From: Variovorax sp. OK212
Lineage (GTDB): Bacteria > Pseudomonadota > Gammaproteobacteria > Burkholderiales > Burkholderiaceae_C
Direction of reading: 5' to 3'
DNA length: 64,000 nt
Assembly (NCBI RefSeq): GCF_900112425.1
Contig: NZ_FOLP01000001.1
Coordinates: 1,030,082-1,094,081 of the forward strand
The position numbers and the translations under genes are program-made. The notes under the pieces were generated by a model. The model saw only the letters and a list, made by a program, of their open reading frames with translations. It was not told where the DNA came from and ran no database searches. Below, piece after piece: positions 1-10,059 of the stretch (position 1 is its first letter; every line of letters starts with the position of its first letter).

Positions 1-762
<762 letters not shown>

Positions 763-806
763 GGGGTGGTCGTGGTCGTCGGGGGTGGTCGTGTGGGGTG
801 GTCGTG
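763..806. repeat. Three copies of a 12-bp G-rich unit between kynU and the hypothetical gene
   Basis: The unit GGGGTGGTCGTG occurs at 763-774, 782-793 and 795-806, followed by further G runs to about 818. It fills most of the 61-bp gap. The plus strand (the non-transcribed strand for these genes' mRNA) carries at least four runs of three or more G with loops of about 9-14 nt, so a G-quadruplex is possible but not favoured by the loop lengths. Confidence 0.7.
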
Positions 807-823
807 TTGGGTTGGGGCGCGGC

Positions 824-2134
824 TCAGGTCACGGCGTTCTTGCGGTTGAACTCCTCGCGCTTCCATTCGCCTGTCTCCAGCACCTGCACGAGATGCTCGA
901 CCGAATTCCACACGTCCTCGAAACCGATGTACAGCGGCGTGAAGCCGAAGCGCAGGATGTCGGGCATCTGCGAATCGCCGGCGCGGTAGTCGCCGATCAC
1001 GCCGCGTGCGATCAGCGCCTGCACGATGGCGTAGGCGCCCGAGCCGCCTTGCGGATCTTCCGGGTTCTTGCGGCTCAGGCACACCTGCGAGCCGCGCTGC
1101 GCGTGATCGCGCGGCGTGACCAGCGACAGGCCCTGGCCGGCGCAGCGTTCTTCCACCAGCCGGATGAACATGTCGGTGAGCGCGAGCGACTTGGTGCGCA
1201 GCGCCGCCATCGCGCCCCGGTCGCCGTTGAAGGCTTCGGCCGCGAGCACGGTGTCGAGGCCGCATTCCAGGCCGGCCAGCGCAATGATCGGCTGCGTGCC
1301 GCACAGGTAGCGGCCCACGCCCGGCGCGGGGCGGTAGTGCGGCGTGAACTCGAAGGGCGCGGCGTGGCCCCACCAGCCGGACAGCGGCTGCTCGAACTGG
1401 CCCGCGTGCTTCGTGTGCACCCAGGCGAAGGCCGGCGCGCCGGGGCCGCCGTTGAGGTACTTGTAGCCGCAGCCGATGGCGTAGTCGGCATTGGCGTCGT
1501 TCAGCGCCACGGGCACGGCGCCCGCGCTGTGCGCGAGGTCCCACACCGTGAGCGCGCCCGCGGCGTGCGCGGCGGCGGTGATGGCCTTCATGTCGTGCAT
1601 GGCGCCGGTGCGGTAGTTGACGTGCGTGAGCATCAGCACGGCCACCTCGTCGCTCAGCACCGAATCCGGGCCCTGCAGCTCGCTCGCGTCGATCAGCTTG
1701 AGCGTGAAGCCGCGCTCGCGGCACAGCGACTCGGCAATGTAGAGGTCGGTCGGGAAGTTGCTGCGCTCGCTCACCACCAGCTTGCGGCCGCTGTCCTTCT
1801 GCTGCGACAGGGCCGCGAACAGCACCTTGTAGAGGTTGACCGAGGTGCTGTCGGTGCACACCACTTCGCCGGGCGCGGCGCCGATCACGCGGGCCACCTT
1901 GTCGCCCAGGCGCTGCGGCAGGTCGAACCAGCTCGCGGTGTTCCACGAGCGGATGAGGCCTTCGCCCCATTCCCTGGTGACCACTTCGGCGATGCGCGCG
2001 GGCGCGGCCTTGGGCATCACGCCGAGCGAGTTGCCGTCGAGGTACAGCACGTCCGCGGGAATGGTGAACTGGTCGCGCAGGGCGCGCAGCGGGTCTTGCG
2101 CGTCGAGCGCGCGGTAGTCTGCAAGGGTCGTCAT
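824..2134 (-). CDS. kynU: Kynureninase
   Basis: PLP enzyme that cleaves L-kynurenine to anthranilate and L-alanine. At 436 residues it has the usual length. Visible blocks are LYLDGNSLG near the N-terminus, the STSVNLYK phosphate-contact region and [13 protein letters not shown], in which Lys225 is the expected Schiff-base lysine. I chose the ATG at 2134, 13 bp after the kynB stop. An upstream in-frame ATG at 2191 would add 19 residues of unlike sequence inside kynB. No strong Shine-Dalgarno is visible, so translation may be coupled to kynB. Confidence 0.95.
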   Translation of the reverse strand: MTTLADYRALDAQDPLRALRDQFTIPADVLYLDGNSLGVMPKAAPARIAEVVTREWGEGLIRSWNTASWFDLPQRLGDKVARVIGAAPGEVVCTDSTSVNLYKVLFAALSQQKDSGRKLVVSERSNFPTDLYIAESLCRERGFTLKLIDASELQGPDSVLSDEVAVLMLTHVNYRTGAMHDMKAITAAAHAAGALTVWDLAHSAGAVPVALNDANADYAIGCGYKYLNGGPGAPAFAWVHTKHAGQFEQPLSGWWGHAAPFEFTPHYRPAPGVGRYLCGTQPIIALAGLECGLDTVLAAEAFNGDRGAMAALRTKSLALTDMFIRLVEERCAGQGLSLVTPRDHAQRGSQVCLSRKNPEDPQGGSGAYAIVQALIARGVIGDYRAGDSQMPDILRFGFTPLYIGFEDVWNSVEHLVQVLETGEWKREEFNRKNAVT

Positions 2135-2147
2135 AAGCGGGGAGGTT

Positions 2148-2798
2148 TCAGCGGGGGAGTTCGCGCAGCACGGCGCGAACGGGAGAGGCATCGGCGCTGA
2201 CCAGCTTCAGCGGCAGCGCGATGAGTTCGTAGTCGCCCTCGGGCACGTCGTCGAGCACGAGGTTCTCGAGCACGCGCAGGTCGAGGCGGCGGATGCGTTG
2301 GTGGCTTTCCAGCGTCTTGCTGTCGGCCGGGTCGATGCTGGCGGTGTCGATGCCGATGAGCTTCACGCCCATGGCCGCGAGGCGCTCGACGGTGGCGGGA
2401 GCGTAGGCCGCGAGCAGCGGGTCCCAGTGGCCGACGGGCATGGTGGTGTAGGTGCGCACCAGCACGCGCGGCGGCAGGTGGCTGTCCACCGCGTGGGCAA
2501 TGTGCTCCCACTCGATCAGCGCGCCCTTGCCGATCGCATGGATCACGCGGCAGGGGCCCAGGAAGGGCGTGAGGTCGACGTGGCCGATGGTCTGGCCTTC
2601 GGGGTCGTAGTGCAGCGGCGCGTCGGCATGCGCGCCGATGTGGGGCGAGAGCTTGATCTCGCTGACGTTCACCGGGCAGCCCGGTGAGATGGTCGCGGCC
2701 CAGCGCTGCTGGTAGGGCGTGTCGCCGGGAAAGACCGGCGCGCCCTCATGCACGGGCGGCGAAATGTCCCAGATGCGTTGCGGATGTGAGGAAGCCAT
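2148..2798 (-). CDS. kynB: Kynurenine formamidase (arylformamidase)
   Basis: Metal-dependent hydrolase of the cyclase fold that converts N-formylkynurenine to kynurenine and formate. The 216-residue protein starts [16 protein letters not shown], typical for KynB, and shows the metal-binding motif HxxxHxDxxxH (His53, His57, Asp59, His63). It is the first gene of the kyn operon. The 87-bp gap upstream (2799-2885) must hold the operon promoter. I see no certain -35/-10 pair there. Confidence 0.95.
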   Translation of the reverse strand: MASSHPQRIWDISPPVHEGAPVFPGDTPYQQRWAATISPGCPVNVSEIKLSPHIGAHADAPLHYDPEGQTIGHVDLTPFLGPCRVIHAIGKGALIEWEHIAHAVDSHLPPRVLVRTYTTMPVGHWDPLLAAYAPATVERLAAMGVKLIGIDTASIDPADSKTLESHQRIRRLDLRVLENLVLDDVPEGDYELIALPLKLVSADASPVRAVLRELPR

Positions 2799-2885
2799 GG
2801 CGCGAAGTTAGCGCCGGCCGAGGGGTCGTGGTGTCGGTTATTTCCAACACAGCACGTGACGAGTTGAACCCGTGAATTGAACGGG

Positions 2886-3200
2886 TCAGTGCAGCGACGA
2901 CAGCGCCGGCAGCCCGTGCCGGGCCCGCGCGCGCTCGCAGGCGTCGCTGCCGGCCTGCAATTCGTGGCAGGGGTTGGGCCGCCATTCGTAGATGCCGCAG
3001 CTCACGGCCTGGCCGATCTTGCCGCCCAGCGCGGCGCAGCGCATGGGGGTGTGGTCGGTGCCGCGCATGCGGCAGATGGCGTCGTTCACGTCGACGGCGA
3101 GGCCGGACGGCACGTGGCCGCCGTTGTCGTCGAGTTCATGCACGCTGAAATCGACGCGGTAGCTGGCGCAGCAGGCGCCGCATTGCTGGCAATCGGACAT
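2886..3200 (-). CDS. YkgJ-family cysteine cluster protein
   Basis: A 104-residue protein beginning MSDCQQCGACC, i.e. C-x2-C-x2-CC at residues 4-11, with further cysteines at the middle and C-terminus (CRMRG, RCAALGG, SCGIYEWRPNPC). This pattern defines the YkgJ/UPF0153 family, which probably binds zinc or an iron-sulfur cluster; no reaction is established for this subgroup. It stands alone between argF and kynB on the same strand and ends 87 bp before kynB. Confidence 0.85.
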   Translation of the reverse strand: MSDCQQCGACCASYRVDFSVHELDDNGGHVPSGLAVDVNDAICRMRGTDHTPMRCAALGGKIGQAVSCGIYEWRPNPCHELQAGSDACERARARHGLPALSSLH

Positions 3201-3240
3201 GCGGTGGCCTTGCTGCTTTTGCTGTTGCTGCTGCGTCGGA

Positions 3241-4182
3241 TCAGAGCTGGCCGAGGAGCAGGAACTCCATCAGCGCCTTCTGGGCGTGCAGGCGGTTCTC
3301 GGCCTCGTCCCACACGACCGACTGCGGGCCGTCGATGACCTCGGCCTGCACTTCCTCGCCGCGGTGGGCGGGCAGGCAGTGCATGAAGAGGGCGCCGGGC
3401 TGGGCCACGCGCATCATGTCCTCGTCGACGCACCAGTCGGCAAAGGCCTTGCGGCGCGCCTCGTTCTCGGCCTCGTAGCCCATGCTGGTCCAGACGTCGG
3501 TGGTGACGAGGTCGGCGCCGCGGCAGGCTTCCATCGGGTCCTTGAAGACCTTGTAGCTGTCGCCCGAGCGGATGCCGGCGATCGACTGGTCGACCTCGTA
3601 GCCGCTGGGCGTGCTGACGTGCACGGTGAAGCCGAGGATCTCGGCCGCCTGCAGCCAGGTGTTGGCCATGTTGTTGCCGTCGCCCACCCAGGCCACCGTC
3701 TTGCCCTGGATCGAGCCGCGGTGCTCGATGTAGGTGAAGATGTCCGCCAGGATCTGGCAGGGGTGGAACTCGTTGGTCAGGCCGTTGATGACCGGCACGC
3801 GCGAGTGCGCCGCGAAGGCGTCGATCTTGGTCTGCTCGTAGGTGCGGATCATCACCAGGTCGACCATGCGGCTGATGACCTTGGCGCTGTCGTCGATGGG
3901 CTCGGCGCGCCCGAGCTGGCTGTCGCCGGTGGTCAGGTGGACCACGCTGCCGCCGAGCTGGTACATGCCGGCCTCGAAGCTCACGCGGGTGCGCGTGCTG
4001 GCCTTCTCGAAGATCATGGCCAGCGTGCGGTCGGTCAGCGGCTGGTGCTTTTCGTAGGTCTTGAACTTCTTCTTGATGATCGCCATGCGATCGAAGAGGT
4101 ACGTGTACTCGTCAGCCGAGAGGTCCGAGAACTGCAGGTAGTGCCGGATCGCGTGGGGCGTGGTCGTCGTGGCGTTCGTCAT
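3241..4182 (-). CDS. argF: Ornithine carbamoyltransferase
   Basis: Makes citrulline from ornithine and carbamoyl phosphate in arginine synthesis. The 313-residue protein has the carbamoyl-phosphate motif STRTR (in EKASTRTRVSFE), the HPCQ motif and the C-terminal HCLPAHRGEE block. The ATG at 4182 overlaps the argD stop by four bases (ATGA), so the two genes are translationally coupled. A longer open frame exists upstream in argD but is a shadow. Confidence 0.97.
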   Translation of the reverse strand: MTNATTTTPHAIRHYLQFSDLSADEYTYLFDRMAIIKKKFKTYEKHQPLTDRTLAMIFEKASTRTRVSFEAGMYQLGGSVVHLTTGDSQLGRAEPIDDSAKVISRMVDLVMIRTYEQTKIDAFAAHSRVPVINGLTNEFHPCQILADIFTYIEHRGSIQGKTVAWVGDGNNMANTWLQAAEILGFTVHVSTPSGYEVDQSIAGIRSGDSYKVFKDPMEACRGADLVTTDVWTSMGYEAENEARRKAFADWCVDEDMMRVAQPGALFMHCLPAHRGEEVQAEVIDGPQSVVWDEAENRLHAQKALMEFLLLGQL

Positions 4183-5387
4183 TGGGCGGCAGGCTCCGAC
4201 AGGAAGGTTTTGACGATGGGCGCGAGGATGGCGACGATCTCGTCGGCCTCGGCGATGCTCAGGATGAGCGGCGGCACCAGGCGGATCACCTTGTCGGCGG
4301 TCACGCTCAGCAGCAGGCCGGCATCGCAGGCGCGGTTCAGGATCACGCCGCACGGACGGTCGAGCTCGATGCCCAGCATCAGGCCCTGGCCGCGGATGTC
4401 CGTCACGCCCGGCAGGCCGCCGATTTCGCGTTCCAGCGCGGCCTTCAGGTGGGCGCCCACGGTGGCGGCGTTTTCCAGCAGCTTGTGCTCTTCCATGATG
4501 CGGATGGTTTCCACACCGGCGCGCATGGCCAGCGGGTTGCCGCCGAAGGTGGTGCCGTGGTTGCCCGGGCCGAAGATGTTGGCGGCCTTGGGGCCGGCCA
4601 CCACGGCGCCGATCGGCACGCCCGAGCCCAGGCCCTTGGCCAGCGGCATGACGTCGGGCTTGATATCGGCCCACTGGTGGGCGAACCACTTGCCGGTGCG
4701 GCCCATGCCGCACTGCACTTCGTCGATCATCATGAGCCAGTCGCGCTCGTCGCACAGGGCGCGCACCTGCTTGAGGTATTCCACGCGCATCGGGTGGATG
4801 CCGCCTTCGCCCTGGATCGTTTCGAAGAACACGGCCACCACGTTGGGGTTGCCTTCGGTGGCCTTCTTCAGCGCCTCGATGTCGTTCAGCGGCACGCGGA
4901 TGAAGCCCTCGACCAGCGGGCCGAAGCCGGCCTGCACCTTGGGGTTGCCGGTGGCCGACAGGGTGGCGATGCTGCGGCCGTGGAAGGCGGCTTCGTAGAC
5001 CACGATCTCGGGGCGCTCGATGCCCTTGTCATGGCCGAACTTGCGCGCCAGCTTCAGGGCGGCTTCGTTGGCCTCCAGGCCGGTGCAGCAGAAGAAGGCG
5101 TTGGTGAGGCCGGAAATCTCGGTCAGCTTGGTGGCGAGCTGTTCCTGGCCGGTCACGTGGTAGTAGTTGGAGCTGTGGATCAGCTTGGTCAGCTGGTCCT
5201 GCAGGGCGGGCACCAGCTCGGGGTGGTTGTGGCCCAGCGTGTTCACGGCGATGCCGCCGAGACCGTCGATGTAGGCCTTGCCCGTGGTGTCCCAGACTCG
5301 GCAACCCTGGCCGTGCGACAGCGCGATCGGCAGGCGACCGTAGGTGTTCATGACGTGGGGCGAGGTGGGCTGGGCAGTGGCGCTCAT
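4179..5387 (-). CDS. argD: Acetylornithine aminotransferase
   Basis: Class-III PLP aminotransferase, 402 residues, that makes N-acetylornithine in arginine synthesis. Blocks seen: GLGGIAVNTLGHNHP, FCCTGLEANEAALKLAR, FETIQGEGG, MMIDEVQCGMGRTG and MPLAKGLGSGVPIGA with the PLP lysine at about residue 251. The start at 5387 is preceded by a GGAG Shine-Dalgarno at good spacing. Upstream codons to 5456 lie in the promoter region. First gene of argD-argF. A succinylornithine role cannot be excluded, but the pairing with argF favours ArgD. Confidence 0.95.
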   Translation of the reverse strand: MSATAQPTSPHVMNTYGRLPIALSHGQGCRVWDTTGKAYIDGLGGIAVNTLGHNHPELVPALQDQLTKLIHSSNYYHVTGQEQLATKLTEISGLTNAFFCCTGLEANEAALKLARKFGHDKGIERPEIVVYEAAFHGRSIATLSATGNPKVQAGFGPLVEGFIRVPLNDIEALKKATEGNPNVVAVFFETIQGEGGIHPMRVEYLKQVRALCDERDWLMMIDEVQCGMGRTGKWFAHQWADIKPDVMPLAKGLGSGVPIGAVVAGPKAANIFGPGNHGTTFGGNPLAMRAGVETIRIMEEHKLLENAATVGAHLKAALEREIGGLPGVTDIRGQGLMLGIELDRPCGVILNRACDAGLLLSVTADKVIRLVPPLILSIAEADEIVAILAPIVKTFLSEPAAQ

Positions 5388-5548
5388 TCGGTATCTCCAG
5401 AAAGGGAACGCGAATTCTAGGCGGCCCGTTTGACGGCTTTGTTGAGGATTGCGCATCGCAGCAATGCCCCATGTTCAGGATGCAAAAAGTGGCGCGGATA
5501 GAATCGGTTGTTGCACCGCAGCACCTGCTCCGGTCGCCTCTATCAACG

Positions 5549-5878
5549 ATGATTTCCCCCACAGCCAAAGAAATCTTCATCCAGGGCATCACCAAGGATG
5601 GCCGGACCTTTCGCCCGAGCGATTGGGCCGAGCGTCTGGCCGGCGTGATGTGTTCCTTCCGCCCCGGTGGGGCGTATCCGGGCAGCCACCTGAGCTACTC
5701 GCCCTGGTGCATTCCCACGACCATCAACGGTGTGAAGTGCGTGGTCGTGAACCGCGCGCTGCGCGATGCCGAGCCGATGGCCTGGGACTTTTGCGTGAAC
5801 TTCGCCAGGGACAACGACCTGCAGGTCGCCGAGGCCTGCCTGGTGCCCGACGCACCGATCCCCCCGAAAAAGGCCTGA
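5549..5878 (+). CDS. DUF3579-domain protein
   Basis: A 109-residue protein of the DUF3579 family common in beta-proteobacteria; its function is not known to me. The characteristic core ITKDGRTFRPSDWAERL begins about 17 residues in, followed by GVMCSFRP and NGVKCVVVNRAL. I chose the ATG at 5549 (MISPTAKEIF) because a TAGAAT -10-like hexamer at 5499-5504 would place the transcript start after the alternative ATG at 5471. It diverges from argD and ends in a hairpin terminator. Confidence 0.85.
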   Translation: MISPTAKEIFIQGITKDGRTFRPSDWAERLAGVMCSFRPGGAYPGSHLSYSPWCIPTTINGVKCVVVNRALRDAEPMAWDFCVNFARDNDLQVAEACLVPDAPIPPKKA

Positions 5879-5890
5879 GCGGCCTTTTTT
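5867..5890 (+). terminator. Rho-independent terminator after the DUF3579 gene
   Basis: A 9-bp stem AAAAAGGCC / GGCCTTTTT with a 5-nt loop that contains the stop codon of the upstream gene, followed by one more T. The flanking A and T runs make it potentially bidirectional. Confidence 0.85.
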
Positions 5891-5950
5891 CTTGGGCTTG
5901 CCGGTTCGCAACCACGCGCAATCAAGCGATCACGAACCGAGCGCCCATGA

Positions 5951-5974
5951 AAAAACCGCCCGAAGGCGGTTTTT
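5951..5974 (-). terminator. Rho-independent terminator for rpsT
   Basis: A 10-bp perfect stem AAAAACCGCC / GGCGGTTTTT with a 4-nt loop. Read on the minus strand the A run becomes a U tract, placing it about 75 nt after the rpsT stop. It can work in both directions. Confidence 0.85.
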
Positions 5975-6045
5975 CACTTTAGCTGCAGCGCACCCCGATC
6001 AAACGGCGAACCGGAGAATTCCGGTCCGGGCTTGCCTGACAGGTG

Positions 6046-6360
6046 TCAGGCGGCGGCCTTTTCAGGCGCGAGGGCGAGGGCCTTGACCTTGGCCGACAGG
6101 CGGCTCTTGTCACGGGCTGCCTTGTTCTTGTGGAAGATGCCCTTGTCGGCGACGGTGTCGACGATGCTCTGGGCCTTCGCGAACAGTTCGCTTGCCTTGG
6201 TCTTGTCGCCAGCGAGAACAGCCTTTTCGACGTTCTTCACCGCGGTACGGTATTTGGAGCGCAGCGAGGTGTTCGCAGCGTTGAGCTTGGTGTCCTGGCG
6301 GACGCGCTTACGGCCGGAGGCGAGGCGCGGGTTCTTTTTCTTGGGCTTGGCGGATGCCAT
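6046..6360 (-). CDS. rpsT: 30S ribosomal protein S20
   Basis: The 104-residue basic protein starts [22 protein letters not shown] and continues with the S20 helical hairpin ([21 protein letters not shown], then [27 protein letters not shown]). S20 binds 16S rRNA in the small subunit. The A/E-rich C-terminus ALAPEKAAA is a common beta-proteobacterial tail. It has AAGGA as its ribosome binding site and its own promoter, diverges from murJ and has its own terminator. Confidence 0.97.
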
Positions 6361-6404
6361 GATTTAGTCCTTAGGTGTCTGAGGATGATGCAGCAAAGCC
6401 CTCC

Positions 6405-6434
6405 ATTATAGGCCGGGTTGGCGATTCCTCCCAA
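6405..6434 (-). promoter_or_regulatory. Promoter of rpsT
   Basis: On the minus strand a perfect TATAAT (6410 down to 6405) is preceded at 18 bp by TTGGGA (6434 to 6429), four of six matches to the -35 consensus. The transcript would carry a leader of about 40 nt. Confidence 0.65.
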
Positions 6435-6488
6435 TCCGCCGCCCGACGGGCCCGTTCGGGCATTTGCCGGGCCCTACACTCGGCCCCC

Positions 6489-8042
6489 GTGTCCTTGCTC
6501 AAATCCGCCTCCACCGTCTCCCTGCTGACCCTCGCTTCGCGGATCACGGGCCTCGTGCGCGACGTGCTGTTTGCCTCGGTGTTCGGGGTGAGCGCGCTGA
6601 CCGACGCCTTCAACGTCGCCTTTCGCATTCCCAACCTGTTTCGCCGCGTGTTCGGCGAAGGCGCCTTCAGCCAGGCCTTCGTGCCGGTGCTGGCCGCGCA
6701 AAAGACCGAAGCGGGCGAGGAGGGCGCGCAGCAACTGATCGACCACGTCGCCACGCTGCTCACCTGGACGCTGGTGATCGTGTGCGTGGCCGGCGTGCTG
6801 GGTGCGCCGCTGCTGGTCTGGGCCATGGCCAGCGGCCTGCCGGGTTTCGACGCCGCCGTGGTCATGACGCGCTGGATGTTCCCGTACATCGGCTTCATGT
6901 CGCTGGTGGCGCTGGCGGGCGGCATTCTGAATACGTGGCGCAAGTTCGCGGTGCCGGCGGCCTCGCCGGTGCTGCTGAACATCGCGCTGATCCTGTCGAT
7001 CTCGGTCGGCGCGCCGCTGTTCCGCCGCTGGGGCATCGAGCCGATCTACGCGCAGTGCGTGGGCGTGCTGGTCGGCGGCGTGCTGCAGCTCGCCCTGCAG
7101 ATTCCGGCGCTGCGCAAACTCGGCCTGCTGCCACGCATCGGCGCGAGCTTCAAGGCGCTGCGCGCCGCATGGACCGACCCGACCACGCGCAAGGTGCTCA
7201 AGCTGATGCTGCCCGCGCTGCTGGGCGTGAGCGTGGCGCAGATCTCGCTGCTCATCAACACGCAGATCGCCTCGCACCTTGCCGTGGGCAGCGTCACCTG
7301 GGTCACCAACGCCGACCGGCTGATGGAATTCCCCACCGCCATGCTCGGCGTGGCGCTGGGCGTGGTGCTGATGCCGCAGCTGGCCGGCGCCCGCGCCGCC
7401 AAGGACGACGCGCGCTATTCGGCGCTGCTCGACTGGGGCCTGCGCCTGGTGGTGCTGCTGTCGGCGCCCTGCGCCGTCGCCTTGCTGCTGTTCGCCAAGC
7501 CGCTGGTGGCCGTGCTGTTCCACAACGGCGCCTACACCGGCGAGGACGTGGGCCGCACCACGCTGGCGCTCATGGGCTATGGCGTCGGGCTGGTCGGCAT
7601 CGTGGCGGTGAAAGTGCTCGCGCCCGGCTACTACGCCAAGCACGACACGCGCACCCCCATGCTGATCGCGGTCGGCGTGCTGGTGCTCACGCAGGTGCTC
7701 AACGTGTTCCTGGTGCCGGTGCTGCAGCACGCGGCGCTGACGCTGACCATCGCCATCGGCGCGCTGGTCAATTCCACCTGGCTGCTGGCCGGCCTGATGC
7801 GCCGCGGCAGCTACAAGCCCGAGCCGGGCTGGGGCAAGTTCGCGCTGCAGGTGCTGGCCGGCACGCTGCTGCTGGCGGCCCTGCTGGTGTGGGGCTCGCA
7901 GCATTTCGACTGGATCGGCCTGCGCGAGCACCGGCTGGCGCGCATCGGCCTGCTGGGCGCGCTCATTGCCGCCTCGGCGCTGCTCTATTTCGCGGTGCTG
8001 GCGGCGGCGGGCGTGCGGCTGCGCAGCTTCATCCGCCGCTGA
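6489..8042 (+). CDS. murJ: Lipid II flippase MurJ
   Basis: Polytopic inner-membrane flippase (MOP/MATE-like fold) that moves lipid II to the periplasmic face for peptidoglycan synthesis. 517 residues with about 14 hydrophobic segments. The N-terminal block LTLASRITGLVRDVLFA and FRIPNLFRRVFGEGAFSQAFVPV are diagnostic. I chose the GTG at 6489 (VSLLKSAS) because the extra upstream codons to 6375 are unlike the family and overlap the rpsT promoter. The gene diverges from rpsT, an order common in Burkholderiales. Confidence 0.95.
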   Translation: MSLLKSASTVSLLTLASRITGLVRDVLFASVFGVSALTDAFNVAFRIPNLFRRVFGEGAFSQAFVPVLAAQKTEAGEEGAQQLIDHVATLLTWTLVIVCVAGVLGAPLLVWAMASGLPGFDAAVVMTRWMFPYIGFMSLVALAGGILNTWRKFAVPAASPVLLNIALILSISVGAPLFRRWGIEPIYAQCVGVLVGGVLQLALQIPALRKLGLLPRIGASFKALRAAWTDPTTRKVLKLMLPALLGVSVAQISLLINTQIASHLAVGSVTWVTNADRLMEFPTAMLGVALGVVLMPQLAGARAAKDDARYSALLDWGLRLVVLLSAPCAVALLLFAKPLVAVLFHNGAYTGEDVGRTTLALMGYGVGLVGIVAVKVLAPGYYAKHDTRTPMLIAVGVLVLTQVLNVFLVPVLQHAALTLTIAIGALVNSTWLLAGLMRRGSYKPEPGWGKFALQVLAGTLLLAALLVWGSQHFDWIGLREHRLARIGLLGALIAASALLYFAVLAAAGVRLRSFIRR

Positions 8043-8143
8043 ACCTTCATCGAACCTGCGCTGAACCTGCGTCGACCCCCCGCCGGCCCTCGAGCGGGGC
8101 GCCGCGTCCTTGACGCTCCGCGCAGGCTCCTCTACAAAGACAC

Positions 8144-8995
8144 ATGACGTTCAGCTTTCAGCTTCCCACCGCACTGGAATATTTCGAATCGCTCGTGAGC
8201 AGCGACGAACACTTTCCGCTGCTCGAAGCCGCCGCCAGCCTCGCGCAGGACGAATACCCCGAGCTCGACGTGCAGCAGGTGCTGGGCGACGTCGACCAGC
8301 TGCTGGCACGCCTGAAGCGCCGCCTGCCCCCCGACGCCGCCCCGCTGGCCCGCCTGCGCGCGCTGAACCAGTTCTTCTTCAACGACCTGAACTTCGGCGG
8401 CAACGTCAACGACTACTACGACCCCGACAACAGCTACCTGAACGCCGTGCTGCGCACCCGCCGCGGCATTCCGATCTCGTTGGCCGTGCTGTGGATGGAG
8501 CTGGCGCAGGGCCTGGGCCTGCAGGCGCGCGGCGTCGGGTTCCCGGGGCATTTCATGCTGAAGGTGACGCTGCCCAAGGGGCAGGTGGTGATCGACCCGT
8601 TCACCGGCAAGTCGCTCTCGCGCGAGGAGCTGGGCGAGCGGCTGGAGCCCTACAAGCGCAGCAACGGGCTGGTGGGCGACTTCGATGTGCCGCTGGGCCT
8701 GTACCTGCAGCCGTCCAGCCCGCGCGAGATCATCGCGCGCATGCTGCGCAACCTGAAGGAAGTGCACCACGCGCAGGAAGACTGGCAGCGCATCATCGCG
8801 GTGCAGGACCGCCTCGTCGTGCTGCTGCCCACCGCCTGGGGCGAGTACCGCGACCGCGGCACGGCGCATGCCGAGCAGGGCAACACCGCGCAGGCCGTGC
8901 GCGACCTCGAGACCTACCTGGCGAACGCCGACGACGCGCTGGACATCGACACGGTCGCCGAACGCGTCGCCGCCCTGCGCCGAATGGCCAACTGA
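8144..8995 (+). CDS. SirB1-family protein (transglutaminase-like plus TPR)
   Basis: A 283-residue cytosolic protein of the SirB1/YchA family. The central transglutaminase-like region is seen as RRGIPISLAVLWMELAQ and VGFPGHFMLKV; the C-terminal 90 residues look like TPR helices (QEDWQRIIAVQDRLVVLLP, RDRGTAHAEQG). The biochemical role is not established. A TTGACG-17 bp-TACAAA pair at 8110-8138 lies directly before the ATG, which would imply a leaderless mRNA, so it may be chance. The stop overlaps the next start. Confidence 0.85.
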   Translation: MTFSFQLPTALEYFESLVSSDEHFPLLEAAASLAQDEYPELDVQQVLGDVDQLLARLKRRLPPDAAPLARLRALNQFFFNDLNFGGNVNDYYDPDNSYLNAVLRTRRGIPISLAVLWMELAQGLGLQARGVGFPGHFMLKVTLPKGQVVIDPFTGKSLSREELGERLEPYKRSNGLVGDFDVPLGLYLQPSSPREIIARMLRNLKEVHHAQEDWQRIIAVQDRLVVLLPTAWGEYRDRGTAHAEQGNTAQAVRDLETYLANADDALDIDTVAERVAALRRMAN

Positions 8996-9423
8996 TGAGC
9001 GCCAAGGCCGGTGTGAGCCCGGCGCCCGACCTGGGCACCCTGCATGAATTCCATGGCGTGCAGCCGGTGCTGCCGGTGTCGGACGTCTCGCGCGCGGCGC
9101 GCTGGTTTCGCGACGTGCTGGGCTTCGAACTCGACTTCATCGCCGGAGAACCGCCCAGCTACGCCCGCGTGAAGAAGGGCGACCGCAGCTACGGCGACCC
9201 GGTCTACCTGCGGCTGTGGCAATGCAGCGCGCGCGACGCCAGGCCTTGGCGCGGCGAGATCGTGATCCACGTGGGCAAGGACATCGACGGCCTGCATGCC
9301 GCCTATGTGAAGCGCGGCGTCACGGTCATCGAGCCGCCCGTGTCGCAGCCCTGGGGCTTGCGCGAATTCGCGATCCGCGAGCCCGATGGCCACGTGCTGC
9401 GGTTTTGCGCCGACCTGTCCTGA
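8995..9423 (+). CDS. VOC-family (glyoxalase/bleomycin-resistance fold) protein
   Basis: A 142-residue vicinal-oxygen-chelate protein with paired beta-alpha-beta-beta-beta modules: VQPVLPVSDVSRAARWFRDV at the N-terminus and the closing FAIREPDGHVLRFCADL with the conserved EPDGH. The type with a single VOC domain is usually a bleomycin-resistance-like binder or a small dioxygenase, and the substrate cannot be read from the sequence. The ATG overlaps the sirB1-like stop (TGATG), so the two are coupled. Confidence 0.85.
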   Translation: MSAKAGVSPAPDLGTLHEFHGVQPVLPVSDVSRAARWFRDVLGFELDFIAGEPPSYARVKKGDRSYGDPVYLRLWQCSARDARPWRGEIVIHVGKDIDGLHAAYVKRGVTVIEPPVSQPWGLREFAIREPDGHVLRFCADLS

Positions 9424-9479
9424 CCGGCCGGGCACGCCGGCTCTTGAAACAAAAAATTACAAACAGATCGATGCACCCG

Positions 9480-9506
9480 TGTCGATCCGGCATCCGCTCG
9501 CGCGAC
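9480..9506 (+). promoter_or_regulatory. Candidate ECF42-type promoter before the DGPF genes
   Basis: TGTCGA at 9480-9485 and CGAC at 9503-9506, separated by 17 bp, lie about 65 bp before the first DGPF start codon. From my knowledge of the ECF42 sigma group, its target motif is TGTCGA at -35 and CGA(T)C-like at -10. The match is by eye. The encoded sigma factor lies three genes downstream, so autoregulation is implied. Confidence 0.6.
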
Positions 9507-9572
9507 GTGTGAACAGGAGCAGGCAACTTCAAGACGCCGCTTCCAACCTCATCAACCTTCAGGAGAAACGAC

Positions 9573-10004
9573 ATGCGATTCATGATTCTGGTCAAGGCGA
9601 ACAAGGATTCCGAAGCCGGCGCGATGCCCAGCACCGAAATACTCACGGCCATGGGCAAGTTCAACGAAGAACTGGTCAAGGCCGGCGTGCTGCTGGCCGG
9701 CGAAGGCCTGCACCCCAGTTCCAAGGGCGTGCGCGTGCGCTGCGAAGGCCCGACCAGGCGCACCGTCATCGACGGCCCGTTCGCCGAAACCAAGGAGCTG
9801 CTGGCCGGCTTCTGGCTGTTCCAGGTGAAGTCGAAGGAAGAAGCCATCGAGTGGATCAAGCGCAGCCCGTTCCAGGAAGGCGAGATCGAGATCCGCCAGG
9901 TGTTCGAAGCGGCCGACTTCGGCGACGCGATGACGCCCGAGCTGCTCGCGCAGGAAGACCGCCTGCGCGCCGAGTCCGAGGCCCGCGCCAAGGGCGGCAA
10001 CTGA
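9573..10004 (+). CDS. YCII/DGPF-domain protein, ECF42 partner 1
   Basis: A 143-residue YciI-like protein starting MRFMILVKANKDSEAG and carrying the hallmark VIDGPFAETKELLAGFW. Proteins with this DGPF motif are the conserved genomic partners of ECF42 sigma factors; their mechanism is not established. It has a strong AGGAGA ribosome binding site and follows the candidate ECF promoter. The C-terminal 30 residues (LLAQEDRLRAESEARAKG) are charged and probably helical. First gene of an apparent DGPF-DGPF-sigma operon. Confidence 0.9.
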   Translation: MRFMILVKANKDSEAGAMPSTEILTAMGKFNEELVKAGVLLAGEGLHPSSKGVRVRCEGPTRRTVIDGPFAETKELLAGFWLFQVKSKEEAIEWIKRSPFQEGEIEIRQVFEAADFGDAMTPELLAQEDRLRAESEARAKGGN

Positions 10005-10059
10005 AGACGCCGCCGCACGGCGACCGAACCCCACGCGAGCGAACCCCAGGAGACACACC

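Noticed and set aside
763..820. G-quadruplex as a firm regulatory element
   Set aside because: Loops between G runs are long (about 9-14 nt), so it is only reported as a repeat.
3199..4998. A 599-codon open frame on the plus strand opposite argF and argD
   Set aside because: It has the composition of an antisense shadow and argF/argD are certain.
8110..8138. TTGACG-17 bp-TACAAA promoter-like pair before the SirB1-like gene
   Set aside because: The start codon would be at or just before the transcript start; kept only as a remark because a leaderless mRNA is unproven.
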